A stretch of 64,000 nt of DNA, from assembly GCA_029582165.1 (NCBI GenBank), contig CM055875.1, forward strand, positions 8,043,501 to 8,107,500, read 5' to 3'. Below are positions 34,581 through 47,013 of the stretch, in pieces. The stretch comes from Portulaca oleracea (taxonomy: Eukaryota > Streptophyta > Magnoliopsida > Caryophyllales > Portulacaceae). How positions within the stretch are numbered: position 1 is the first letter of the stretch; every line of letters starts with the position of its first letter. Below the pieces are notes generated by a model that was given only the letters and a program-made list of their open reading frames with translations, was not told the origin of the DNA and made no database searches. The position numbers were made by a program, and so were the translations under genes.

Positions 34581-36213
34581 AGGAAAATTATTGATGGCCT
34601 AGAGGCCACACCTCTTTTGGACTCCATGTGCTACTATTGGAAAATACTGGAAAAAATATTCTACAGGTCAAGAATGCTATTTCGAAGAGGATGGCTATCA
34701 ATGCCTATACACATAGTTCTATTGGCCTTATCAACTTGATGAAGCGATTTACTAAGCAAAGGAATTTGCATAGACCAACTGTCACAAGATTTGATACACA
34801 TCACCATTCCTCTATACATAAACAAAAATACAATTTGAGGAAGATGATGACATCTTCAGAATGGAGCACTATCAAATGGTCAAAGGAGTCCGGAGGCAAG
34901 AAGATTGCAACTTATATCTTGCAAGAGAGTTATTGCAGATGCATTGCCTATGCTCTTAAGTTGACATGTCCCCTTGTCAAGGTTCTTCGCTTGGTTGATG
35001 GAGACAAAAACCCGCTATGGGTTATATTTATGAGGCTATGGATAAAGCGAAGGAAACCATTATGAAAAGCTTTCACGAGAAGAAAGAGCACTATGAAGAG
35101 GATTTGAATATATTGATAAAAGATGGGAATGCCAACTTCACCAACCTCTTCATGCAGCGGGATAACTCTTGAATCTCACAATCTTTTATTCAAATCGAGA
35201 AGCAACCGAAGGATGTGGTGAAGTGATGGATGGTTTGTATGATTGCATCACTAGAATGATTCTTGATCTTGAAACCCAAAACAAGATTATGGTTGTGTTG
35301 CTCCGATACAAAAATGAGGAAGGCCTCTTTGGAAAGTCATTAACAAAAAGGCAACGCAATCTGTCATCTATTGTTAAGAAACTATTTCTTAACTTAAACT
35401 TAGGTTTTACTCATCATTTCTAAGTTACATGGTATCTACTACCTTACTACCTAATTACTTATTCTAACTTACACTTAATTTTCTAAATAGCCAAATGGTG
35501 GAGTGCATATGAATCCGCCACACCAAATTTGAGAAAGTCTGTTATTAGAGTCCTTAGCCTAACATGTAGTGTATCGGGATATTGTATCGGGATGTGAGAA
35601 AAATTGGGGTTTTTCCAACATGTAAGTTACATCTTCTAAAAGCTATTTAATTTTAAGAAATTTGAATTATTGAAATTTAAACTAAACAAATAACTAATTT
35701 TTTTGTACCTTCTCAATAGCTTCACACAAGAAGAGAAGTAGGCTAGCACAATCTGGATTAAATGATTTTGTTTTTTAAATCAAATCATGCATTGAAGCAC
35801 CGCCGTTGGGAGATTGGTAGAGATCCCATCCTCTTGAATGAAATTGATGATAGCAATGAGTGGTTGCTTGGAAGGATGGAAGATGAAGAGGATGGTATTG
35901 ATCTTGTATTTGAGGATGATAACCTGACTTGTGTTGTCGCTGTTGAAGCTTGTGGGGCAAGTGAGTCACGTTTTAGATTTAGGAATGCATCCTCCACTCA
36001 ATCTACTGTAAGGGACAAGGGAAAATGAAAAGCTCCCATGAATGCCTCTTGTTCAAAATCTTCTTGTAGTAGATTTCAATAATTGATGAAGATGAGAAAG
36101 AAGAATTTGAAGAGGAAGAGGACATTGAGGATGTTGAATTGCTGGATGATGAGGAGGAGGAGGATGAGGATGCTCATACTGTAGTGTTGGATGATGACAA
36201 TGACTATGAGTGA
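34581..36213 (+). pseudogene. hAT transposase-like gene fragment (copy 2)
   Basis: Same exon-intron layout as copy 1 (34,581 is the matching acceptor) and the same acidic ending and stop at 36,211-36,213. It has additional lesions: a frame change near 35,013 (DKNPLW) and a one-base loss near 35,102, so it is more decayed than copy 1. Confidence 0.72.
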
Positions 36214-37098
36214 TCATCATTTTAGTTATTAAACTCTAGGGCTTCTAGGCTTTAAGATTACGTTGCTACTTGGCTAATTTGCTTAGTGTGTTGTGTTTTC
36301 TATGTTTGCTTCAAAATGACGATGCTTGTTTTATCTCTTTAGAAGACTATTTAAGTGATATATCGTATGTTAAGACTATTTGTGTGATTTTTCATCGTAT
36401 TACTTGTGTCTAATCCATTATTTGATGCCCTTTTTGAGCTTATTATGTGAAAATACAGCTTCTATGTGATTTTGAAACAAAACGGCGTTTTCCTGCGCCT
36501 TGGGTGCGTGAAGCCAACACCTTCGCCTTGCGCGTTAGGGACCCTATGCTTTTTTTGCGCCTCGCTCTTTTTTAATCTAAGAATTACTCCAGTGAATTTC
36601 TTCTTTGCTCTCTTCACTTCAGTCAATCTTGACTTTTACTTTCAATTTTACTTTTTCTTTTTGAAATAAATCTTTGTTAGGTGGACTATATTGCTACAAG
36701 TATTAATGGCTTTTTTTGTTAGTCAATTGGTTTTGAGTTTATTAGTATATCTAAATGTGGTTTGTTATGTATTGTTATGTTTTTATTTGCCGTGTTGGAC
36801 CATACCGTGTCCACAATTTTTAGGGATGTCGTATCGGGCCCTTGGATCCGTACCCATGTCCCGAGTCCTTGTAACATAGGGGATGGCTATAAGCCCAATT
36901 TTGACAAACAATAGTGATGGTGCCTTTCCTTGATACTACACTTGATGTCAAGCTCTAGAAGGGTGACTTTATTGCATAATGATTGTGATAGGACAAAGTG
37001 TAAGACCGTCCGAAGGGTATGTATAGTGCTTAAGTTTTGTTATGACAAGAGGTTGAGTGTTTATTCTTAATAGACTTATTAAAGATGGGTGCTTGATC

Positions 37099-37409
37099 TT
37101 TTTTTTACAGAAAAAAGATATATATTAAAATAATAGGAATAACGAACTAATGCTTAACAAGCGTTATATAAGGTTATGTACAACCAAAAGACAAATTGTC
37201 AACAAAATCTACCACATCAAAATAGGTGCTAAACTTCCCATTAACCCAAAGGAAGACAGACTTGACAAAATTGTCTTTCAATCTCTCTAGAGGCATGTCA
37301 ACCCCTTCAAAAATCCTTCAGTTCCTTCCCTTTCAAATAACCCAAAAAATCACACGAAGTATGACCAATGCCTTCTTCTTCTTGGGTTTCCTACCCAAAG
37401 AATCACAAG
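37099..37409 (-). mobile_element. LINE tail (copy 2, duplicated with its host element)
   Basis: Same insertion as 14,249-14,558, with flanking GATGGGTGCTTGAT duplications at 37,084-37,097 and 37,410-37,423. Confidence 0.82.
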
Positions 37410-38516
37410 GATGGGTGCTTGATTACAAGAGCATATAAGTTCCAGTCTACCTATGTGAGCAAGAAGTGTAACTGCTTCAAAGAGCTAACGCGTTTGGCTT
37501 TCATTTGCTCACGAGAGGATATGGGACACATAGCAGATAATATGGTCATAAGTTTTGAGGTTTATTATTTGATTGGTTATGTTAGTGTAATGCATCCAAA
37601 TGATCAACAAGGATGTGAAGTTCAATGCTTAGTCAGCTATCACATTCAGACAGTTGTATTTATGTTCACTATATGAAAGTGCGATTCGCAAGACATTATG
37701 TATAATACATAACTAATCCTTACTCTCTTGTGCATTTAAGTTGTGTGTTTCGATTTTGGTTTTTGTGGCGAAGGTGTTTTGGAATGTAAGTCATTAACTC
37801 CATACACTCGAAATGGCGGATGATTGTTGGCGTTTTCAAGTGTATGCATGTTAGATGAACTTAAAAGGCATGAAATTCTAAGCATCAAATGCTATGATGA
37901 GGGAAAAGGGTGATGGAAGTCAAGGGATGACATTCCATGTCCAAAAGGCACAATTAAGGGAAACATGGGACATGCATGAGGTGGCATGGTCCATGTGGGA
38001 AACAGAGGATCAGATTATGCGAACATTGTCTGGCACGGATCATTTCTTAGGCTACGGAGCATAAACCCAGGTTCCCTTTGAGTGACACCGGTCATTTCTT
38101 TGGCAACATGATCCGTCAAGGTCAAAGGCCGGCTTTCTAGTTTTTCATGCTTGCTAGTGACTTTTGGCAAAGCATTTGTTTTATCCAGATTTTAGTAACT
38201 GGGATTTTCCAACTATTTTATTTGTGATGACAAGACTTTATCCTTCCCTCCAATCCTATCCATCCATCCTAGTGGTGCTTCCTTAGCATTATAAATACGA
38301 ATGTCATATGCCATGTTAATGTCAATTTTTTCCTCCCCAGACACCCTCTCTTAGGCTGCGACTGCGACACTCCACAAGTTTGGAAAGAGATTTGATAAGT
38401 CTCCTCTTTTTAGGCAAGAGTTTGTTGAAGCAGAGTAGGTACGTGTACAACTCTCTTGATTATCTAAGAATCTACAATCCTACATCAACCTTTTCTTCAA
38501 CACTAATTAGGTTCAG

Positions 38517-41057
38517 TAAATGAATGCAACAATATGGTTAGTTTGAGATTCAGTTCCAAGGCAGAATCACAATCGAGGAAGTGCCGACAGCAGTAAATCT
38601 AACCCTCCCCCCCCCCCCCCAAAAAAAAAATTAAATAAAAATACAACTAGGGCAAAAAGAACATCAAAATAAGACCTTAAATTGAGTCCAATTAAAAAGT
38701 AAGATTGAGTTAGGTTAAAATGAAGTCAAGGACAAGGCGAAATTAAGGAGTAAGGAAAGCTAAAGCTGCAAGGAGGGGAGGGGATAAATGAGAGAAACCT
38801 GTTTAAGAAGAGTATCGGCGATTCGATAATAATATCCCAACGAAAATCTATTGTCAACATTGATCTTCCTCGTGAGGGCGCTCATATTGATAGGGTTTGC
38901 AGGAGGCCGCTGAGAGCTCATGATTTCTGACGAGGATTGTCTGCTGCTATCTCGTTTCCGATCACCTTCCGGCAAAGACCACCAACCAGATCAATGATCG
39001 CAGTTATTAAAGCAATTTCGATTTGAGTTCCCTCTTCAACTTCCTATTTAAATCACAAATGTTTTACAATTGTTATTAATGCCTTAATTTTTTATAAGGG
39101 TAAAAAATGTTACCTAACTTTTTTAAAAAATCAAAAATATCAAAGAATGTAACAGTGTCATTTTTTAAATTTATTGGAAAGTTATATGGCAATTTTTACT
39201 TTTTTTGGAAAGTTGAGTGACATTTTTTACTTTTTTTTTTAGAAAGTTGAGTGACATTAATGACAATTTTTAAAGATTAATGACATTTTTTTACTAACTA
39301 AAACGGAAAGTTGAGGGATATTTTTATCCAAGTACTCGAGTGTACATACACATCTAGTAGTATTAGCACTATAGTCCTTCATTTCGTGTATATATAATAT
39401 ATTTCTTGGTTTAGACAACGTTTGAGAAAAGAGCATAGCGACAGTGTGCGTGCATGAGTTGAGTTCGCTCGATCATGGGGCCAAGTCCTTCAGCCCCCTC
39501 CCCAATTACATCTTTTTGCATTATAACTTGAAAATGCAGTTGTGCTTGAATCCTATCAATAACCATTTGCAGATTGTATTATATCTTTAACCCCTTCAAA
39601 TCACCCTCCATCATCCAGTTACAAAGCCCAATACCGGCGACGATCGGGTTAACGTCGGAGGATCAACGGAAGTAGGCGTTCGAATTTCGACTACTTCTGA
39701 AGGGTGAGGATGGGGTTCAATTTACTTTGGATTTTGCTCATGGGATCTAGCTGAGGAAGGGCACGAAGTTTTCTTTGAGTGATGGATCTATTCGCTTGAA
39801 GAACAAATCAACAATAGGAGGTCTTTCTCTGTTGGCGAGTGATATGGAAGGTAAGCCATAAACTAGTTGACTTGAGCAAATTGTGTACCGAGGTTGAGTA
39901 TTTGATGAGCTTCCGTAGTTGAGCTCATAGGATCGTTGAGAGACTAACATCGGTATTTTAGTAATTTTCTATATGCATGAGAGTGTGCATGGAAATAGGG
40001 ACAATTTGGTAATTTTATATGCATAATAATTGTACAAATTTATGTGACTATTTATGATATTATTTGATGGAATTTATTTTTAGAAAATCAAAAATATTTA
40101 TTTTTCCTATTTGCTATCTTTGGTTGCAACAGAAATTTTGTTAAATTTATATTATTTTTTGGCATATTTGATTTAGTATAAATAATATCTTATTTTTTTT
40201 CCAAACCTTAATCACAAACCCTAGCCTCCCTCCCTCCCTCTCTTCCCTCTCCTTCCCTCCTAACGCCTAGCTTCCTAATGCCACCCCCGCGTTGCCAACC
40301 TCGCCGCCCACTATCACCGACCGCCCAATAACCACCGACCACCACCACTTTGGTCAACCCTTTCTCTTTCCTTCTATTTCGTGCTCCCTCTCTCTCTCCC
40401 CTCTCTTTGGTTCTGCTCCATCACGCCACCACCAAGCCACCATCGCCCCGTCGTCGGACGCCGCTGCACCACCGTCTCATTCACGCTGCGCCACCAACGT
40501 CGTCATTCCTAACGTTGTCGCGCGCTCAGACGTGAGCAGCAGAAGTTGAAGGGAGAGTTGTTGCTGCGTTCGAAATAGACTTGGCGTGCAGCCCTAGCCG
40601 CCACCGCCGCTGGACTTGCCGCTTTCTGCCATTAACGTCGCCGCGCATCCACTGGAAACCACCAGTAACAACCCCATTGCCGGCCAAGCCAAGCCAAACC
40701 TTTGTGTTATAAAACCCTAATTCAATTTTATTCTCTCGTTGTTTTTGTATTATTATTATTGATAGTATTATTTTCATCCAAAAACCAATTGAAATAGTTG
40801 CAAATGTTATTCATGTAATGTCTGATGTTATTCTGGTACTAATGTTGCAATTTTTGTTATTAATTTTTCTAATATATGTTTAACATAGAGGATTGTATGT
40901 AAATCATGTTTAGGGTTCTTGTTAGTATTATTTTATGCATGAATTAGGGTTAATTAAAGTGTAAATCTGAAGTTTATATTCTTACACTTGATTAGGATGC
41001 ATGCTCTTGAGTTCTAACTTGAGTTCTAACTTGAGTTGTGTTTTGATTCTCGGTTTT
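38517..41057 (-). repeat. Inverted-duplication arm (exon-1 block, C' and C blocks)
   Basis: Read on the minus strand, this equals 16,224-17,526 joined to 32,446-33,665. The only sizeable difference is the absence of the 14.9-kb LARD. Blocks: exon-1 block 38,517-39,060, C' 39,061-39,746, target site 39,747-39,751, and C 39,752-41,057. Similarity stops after CTCGGTTTT at 41,057. Confidence 0.85.
38799..38921 (-). pseudogene. Orphan AMSH exon 1 (copy 3)
   Basis: ATG at 38,921, intact donor at 38,798, 41 codons identical in predicted protein to the gene-linked exon. Its intron start leads into copia copy 2 and then into the inverted exon copy 33,270-33,392. No downstream AMSH exons follow before that. 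Confidence 0.88.
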
Positions 41058-42720
41058 ATTTCATGTTCATAAGCGAAAGGAAGCCACATTTGGCTTTACT
41101 TTTGCGAAAAGGTAATCCTAGTGAGGTTGAGAGATTTATAGCTCCACAAAATTTTTCAACCTCCCTTCCTTGTCTCTCACTGTTACCTATAACTCCTACC
41201 GATCTCTATACCATGAATACGAGCCTTGAGTTGTGTCCGATCATTCCAAGACTACCTTTTGGAGACGAGTTGCATGGCAACAAGTCCATCGCGTCACTCC
41301 CTAGCTTACTTCCTCAATCGAGACTTCTACCGGCCTTGACCTTCACATCTCTTGTGACGACTACCTTGTGGCTTTCAACAAAATGATGAGCACTAGGCAT
41401 GTGAAGGTCCCTCTTGATGGCGAGTTGGTCCCTTTTTCCTTCCGAAGTTGCTACACCTTTACGAAGAAGGGGTTGATGAGTGTCACTTTGATCCGGCCAA
41501 TGGGTTTTATTGAGTTGATTTTACATGAGCGGTCGATAGGATTTGAATTCACAAGAATTGAGGACAACTCTTCTCCAACAAGGGGAGTCTGATCCATATT
41601 TCCTAGGGGTACCTCACTTCGGAAATAATAACAACGGAGGGTTCAAACTCAATTTTTCCCCAAGCCGATTTGGGTCGCTTTTCGGGAGCCAAGGAAGGTT
41701 AGGAAGAAGTCAAGAGGGTCGAGTTCAAGCCAAGGGGCATTTTGGTAATTTCACGAGGGACGAACTCGGGCCTATGGAACATCAAGGAGGAGCATGGGAG
41801 AAACTGTGACCGAAGGGGTTCAAACGGAACTAGTGAAAACCGGAGATGGAAAAAAGGAAAGCGAAAGAAAGTGGGCAAATTGGATGATAAGAAAAGACAT
41901 GTCCTCGCACTTTTGACCATAACTCATTCAATATAACTCCAATTGATCTGAAATTTGGTGAGCTTATAGAACACATCGAGAACTTTCCATCGATATATTA
42001 TAAACCCAAATCGGAGTTAAAACGAGAAAGTTATGCACGTTTGAAGTCAGCAGGGAAAAACTGCAACAGCACGATCGTGCCGCCAGACTGCACGATTGTG
42101 CCATTCTTCCAGAAGACACCGCACGATCGTGCCGAATGACAACACGATCGTGCCATTTTCAAGCTTCGGGATTTTTTGGGGCTGTTCGAGTGGCACGATC
42201 GTGCCCCCATATAGCACGATCGTGCCGTTCCACTATTGCGGCATTTTTGTCCCATTTTCATCCCTTTTATTTTGTTTTCCCCCTTCCTTTATATATACTT
42301 GTTTCCCCTCCATTAGAAAAGACTTTTGATGAATGTTTAGGATTTAGACTCAAGAAAATTCCTCTCACTTGGAGAGTTTGTAATTGTGGGTTTTCAAACC
42401 CTAATCAATGAAAGCTAATCCTTTGGGTGGAAATTGCTTGGTGATTTCTCTTCATGGTGAGTGGGTGTTCTTCCTTCACTCTTTGTGAGATTTCTTGGGT
42501 GTTTCAAGACTCTTTGCTTGTGGAAGGTCCTTGTGCAAGTGATTGAACATCTTAGTTCAATTGGGTGAGTGATTACTCTTTACAATTGTCCATATCCCTT
42601 TTTAATTCTTGTTGTGTTTGTTGTTAATCTCCAAAACCCTAAAAATTAGTGTAGTTTTATGAGTTCTAAATTGGGGTTTTCTCAAACCCTAAGCAGTTAG
42701 TGGATCCTTGGCCTCCCATA
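41058..42720 (+). other. Unassigned LTR-like / gene-like fragment
   Basis: Two overlapping open frames (41,036-41,386 and 41,368-41,592) show no domain I recognise. The sequence after 41,890 (CATAACTCATTCAATATAACTCC, a palindrome array, then a TATATATACTTG box at about 42,290) has the style of a plant gypsy-type LTR with leader. No second LTR or target duplication was found. Continuity with block C is possible but unproven. Confidence 0.35.
42069..42225. repeat. Six palindromes GCACGATCGTGC in three 21-bp-spaced pairs
   Basis: Copies start at 42,069, 42,090, 42,121, 42,142, 42,193 and 42,214. Four are perfect 12-bp palindromes and two have one changed base (GCACGATTGTGC, ACACGATCGTGC). Within each pair the spacing is exactly 21 bp. 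The spacers are not repeated. Confidence 0.92.
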
Positions 42721-44011
42721 TTTATCCATTCGAAAGACCCTCGGGTTTCCCGGATCACTTATAATTAAGAAAAAGTGGAAAATGGGTGCACAAATTAAGC
42801 AATGAGGGATAAAACTTAAAAGTGTATGCATAACGTGATAACGTAAATACTCAATCCATCCAAAAATAACTGACTTTCATGCCAGTACGGATGAGGTTCA
42901 CTCCATTAGTGTCATATGTAATTTTTAATATAGCCAACACATTGCTTTAATATATAGCATAGATCCGAGTAATGGTTCATTCCTACCTTATAAGTTATAG
43001 AGATATCTTATCATAAATTTTCTCAATTTATAAGATTTAAATCTATGAATTTTGTATTAAAAAAAATAAGTGTCATGCGATGATATAAATTATCTATATT
43101 TGTAATTACATAAAACGAAACCTCTAAATGAAACCTTATACCACATGTCAAAACTTCAGACGGTTAGAAGGAATTCAAATCTACTTCCAAAGCCTGCCCA
43201 CCAAGAAATTCTTTTAAAAAAAATATCATAAAAATTTTAACAATAGAAAAAAAACATAAAATTAATGTTTATAGAGTATAATTATGGAAAAAAGAAAATG
43301 AACGTTTCTTGATATGAAGCAAAATTAATCTAATCAATTCATTATACCAAATAAAATAATTTAATTGAGTGGTTTATGTTTGTTAATTTATGATACTAAG
43401 TAAAATTTTAACTTTTTAAACTTTTTTTTCTATGATGTTTATTGTAAAATAAAGTTATTGAAATTGATTTAGTTCTTCCACTACTATATTGATCAAATTA
43501 GATTTGAAGATAGTATATACAAAGAAAATACATAAATAATGATAATATAATTCCTGCATTTTCATTAATTTCTAATTATTATTTGAATCAGTAATTGTAA
43601 TAAGGTCATGTTCTTAGATGAGTTATTTTCGAGTTAGGATAAGTTATAATGTTTTTTTTTTGAGAAATTGTGTTTTTAGAGTAAATGTTTTTATTTTGGA
43701 AATTTTGTTAGGTTGGGATAAGTTAGGATAGTTAGATTTAATATGACAAAAGAGCATAGCCTAAAATTAGTTCAAGAAAATAAATCACATAAAATTAGTC
43801 AAAAAAAAAAATTCATGCGTCGCACAGGTGATCAAATGTTAGTATATTGTCAAATTGAAAGCATTGAAAAATAATTATATTTGGACAAAGAATAAAATAT
43901 TGATAGTGTTGAATACACATAATATAAAGGACTTTGCCTCGAACTATATATGAACTAAGTACTCATGTCTAGTTTTGAAATAGGATTTTAGAAGATATTT
44001 TTACATGACAT
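42721..44011. other. AT-rich intergenic stretch
   Basis: No gene, element boundary or structured repeat recognised. Confidence 0.6.
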
Positions 44012-44022
44012 AAGGTTTCAAT

Positions 44023-45455
44023 CATGGTACCCTTCTGAAAGGCACTATGGCAGTCATAGGTGACGAGTGTTCTACCCACTTTTGGCTTGATAAATGGGCT
44101 GATTTTAGCCCCCTTTTGGACTCCACAATCATGGTGATCCCAGCAGCAGAAAGTGAAAAGAAGGTAGCCGATTATTGGGATCGAAACACAGGCTGGAAGT
44201 GGGACGAGTTTGCTGAATGGTTGCCAAACTCAGTACTGCAGAAGATCGTCCAGCTGGAACTAGCGGAAGAAGGCGTTGCCAACAATTTCATATGGCCGGC
44301 AACCGATACCGATGATTTCAAGCTGTCAGTGACTTTAACGATGATACGAGGAGAAGAGGAAGAAGAGCATACCGAAGAATGGGTGAGAATTTGGCGGCTC
44401 CATGTCCCACAAAAGGTAAGAGTATTTATGTGGCTTGTTTGTCATAACAAACTTCTGACTCAAGACAATCGAGTCAAGCGGAATCACACATCATCCGTCG
44501 TATGCTCGGAATGCGTGGAGGAGGACGAAAATCTGGACCACATGTTCAGGCGCTGTCCGAGGGCTGTTGCACTTTAGGACGAGATGGAAGCTGCTGGCTT
44601 CGGAAAGAGAATGGTGCAACAACCTTTCAAAGGGTGGTTCTTGAACGAGCTCACCCCAACGTCAAGGGATGATCAAGGACCTGTTGTTTTTGCCGTGACT
44701 CTTTGGCATATATGGATATGGAAAAATCAAAGGTTGTTTGGACGATGGGCAGAAATACCTTTTAATCAAGGAAGTTGGCTTTAGGAGGAGATTAACCGGG
44801 TCCGAATTGCGTTCTTGGAAGAAGAACAACACAATGAGGCAAGTAGATACATTCTAAGTGACCCTATGGAGCGCATATATCACTGGATAGGCCCGGGATT
44901 AGGTTGCTATCAACTTTGCACCGATGGAGCTGCAAGCGGAAATCCGAAGATAGGAGGAGCCGGCGCGGTGATCCGTAGGGCGGGAGGTGACTGGATTCGA
45001 GGATTCAACAAAGCGTTAGGCCCACAAACAACTTTGATGGCTGAACTCCAAGCTGTAATTGAGGGACTCAAGATAGCAAAAGCAATGAATATTCGACAAC
45101 TCGAGCTGCGAGTCGACTCCTCTTTAGTGCTACATTTAATCACAGGGACTGTCAATCTAAGTCATGCTGGACTTAGATGTTTGGTGAATCAATGCAAATT
45201 TTGGATTGGCTTAGAAGAGTGGAAAGTTCAAGTGCGATCGTGCTACCGGGAGGCGAACTAAGTGGCAGACAAGCTTGCTAAGCTAGCTCTAGGAAATACT
45301 GATTTAAATGTAGTGATTTTCTTTGAACCTCCAATAGAGGTACAATATTTACTGCACGTGGACCGTATGAAGGCCCGTGGAATTTATCCGATGTAATCTC
45401 GTTTTCATTAGTTTTTGAATAAATTGGGGTTCCCCACCACTTCTACAAAAAGAAA
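44023..45455 (+). mobile_element. 5'-truncated L1-type LINE with exact target duplications
   Basis: An 11-bp duplication AAGGTTTCAAT flanks it (44,012-44,022 and 45,456-45,466). It contains the last third of ORF2 and a short A-rich tail. Truncation at the 5' end is typical of target-primed reverse transcription. Confidence 0.9.
44047..45396 (+). pseudogene. LINE ORF2 C-terminal part (zinc-binding RT tail plus RNase H)
   Basis: A single frame is interrupted by three stops (44,575, 44,782 and 45,259). First comes the RT-associated zinc-binding region: WRLHVPQKVRVFMWLV, then CSECVEEDENLDHMFRRCP with the Cys/His pattern. An RNase H domain follows, with CTDGAASGNPKIGG, AELQAVIEGL, VDSSLVLHLI and VADKLAKLAL holding the expected acidic residues. 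The frame ends at 45,396. The reverse transcriptase itself is lost to 5' truncation. Confidence 0.85.
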
Positions 45456-45466
45456 AAGGTTTCAAT

Positions 45467-45745
45467 TTTTTAAATTTTTTGCATAGTTGTCAAAATGCAA
45501 AAAAAAAAAAAAGAAAAAAAAATTGTAGAAAACAACTACCTCACAACCATGAAATTATATAATTAAATGGATGCATGACAATTTAGACTTTTCCTAAAAC
45601 CCTTTGAAAAACTGAAATTATATAATCCAACGTGGGTTGCAATTTTTTTAGATAAAGAGATTTTATCTTTTTAAATCCAACGGTTGTGATTGGTTTGACC
45701 TCTTAAATTCACTCCCACACAAGTCAATGACACATTTCTTTAATA
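45467..45745. other. AT-rich spacer
   Basis: No feature recognised. Confidence 0.5.
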
Positions 45746-45776
45746 CTAGTCACAAATACGCGCGTGTTGCGCGCGG
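45746..45776 (-). mobile_element. Probable Helitron 3' terminus
   Basis: On the minus strand a GC hairpin CCGCGCGCAACACGCGCG is followed by TATTTGTGA and then CTAG with T next. This is the plant Helitron 3' end: a short hairpin about 10 nt before a CTRR terminus, inserted before T. The 5' TC end should lie at higher coordinates, before 47,014, but could not be pinned down. Confidence 0.5.
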
Positions 45777-47013
45777 TAAATATAGTATGTTAGATAAACA
45801 TTAGATGCATACTTACATTGACATGAAGTCAATTTATTGATCCGTAGGATCACTACAAAATGCAAACATAACATAGGCAACCCCGTGGACTGTAATATTG
45901 CATTCATAAGTTGATATCCATCATCAATAGATCAAATTAACATAAGTCATAACTAAATCAATCAAGTTGGTTTTCAAATAAAAGAGTATGATCCTATGTC
46001 CCTTTGATAATTTCAGGCTGATAAAAAAATGCCCTCTAGCAGCATTTGGATAGAGGCAATATAGCCATAGCCTTGGAGCGTTATTTATGTTTCCTGGTAT
46101 AGATAAAAAAATTAAATGTCGTTAGAAGCTATTTGTTTCAATAATACTACTTACCTGACATTTTAATCAGATTTCTTAGATACTTTATTTATCCAATGAT
46201 TAATTAATGTAAATTCAAAATCAAGAGCCTAGAAACTGGAACTTGCAAAAACCTACAATTTTCAAGAAAATTGTATTTACTTAGTATTGTAATAAATACA
46301 ATATTGTTATGAATACAAAAGAAAGTACAAAATCCTAATATAAAATTTAACAATACAAGTTGCATATTAATTAATTTAAGTATAGCAAAAAATTACTCTG
46401 AGGTACCCTAACTTTTGGTGAAATGTTTTTCTGGTACCCTAACTTTTCAAAACTAATTTTGAGGTACCCTTACTTTTTGGGTTAGTAATTATTTGATGCT
46501 TTTTCGACCATTAATTTTATTTAGTGAGTTGGTGCCAAGATTATGCGTGACTGATCTCATAGTTGATGACTATTATTAGCTTAAGTATGAGCCAAAAATA
46601 ATTGCAAGTGACCAAGTATGATGACATACCCCCCAAAGAAAAATCCAAATCACACAAATAGACAAACTCAGACAAGTAATTACCATGCCTAACTTCTTCC
46701 AACGGTGGGCAGTGTTTCTGGCACGACACAGCTGACATACGCAAGCCAACAATACCCAGAAGTGGCAATAGGTCTCATGCCAGACACAGAAGACCTGTAG
46801 TTTTTCCAACACCAAAAATGTATTATTTCAACAGCATAAACCCGTGAACACAATATTCACATAGCAACAACTCCAAGAATAAATCCAACTATTTTGCACG
46901 AAAAGCAGCACCACTTGACTGCTTCAACACATCAGTTGCAGTAGGTACTTTATAAATAGATAGAAAATTCCACCTTCTTTTAGTCAATTTATGGGATATT
47001 AAAATTGGACTGT
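45777..47013. other. Possible Helitron body or unassigned sequence
   Basis: Mostly AT-rich. Three near-copies of GGTACCCTAACTTTT lie at 46,400-46,480. A coding-like stretch on the minus strand at about 46,690-46,800 (Cys/Trp-rich, CVWHETYCHFWVLLACVCQL) ends at a possible splice donor and may be a captured exon, but I do not recognise it. Confidence 0.35.

Larger units (their letters stand above)
33683..38502 (+). mobile_element. Copia-like LTR element with hAT gene (copy 2)
   Basis: The second copy is collinear with 7,340-15,651 but lacks the first ~50 bp of the left LTR and the nested solo LTR. Left LTR 33,683-34,367, right LTR 37,825-38,502, CTAAT after the end. It carries the same gag fragment (34,388-34,499), the same 13-bp duplication in the hAT gene and the same LINE insert with the same target site. 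It is therefore a duplication of one inserted element, not an independent insertion. Confidence 0.85.

Noticed and set aside
33683..38502. Second copia element as an independent insertion
   Set aside because: It shares the same internal LINE with the same target site and the same hAT lesions as copy 1, and exon-1 sequence flanks it. It arose by duplication of the locus.
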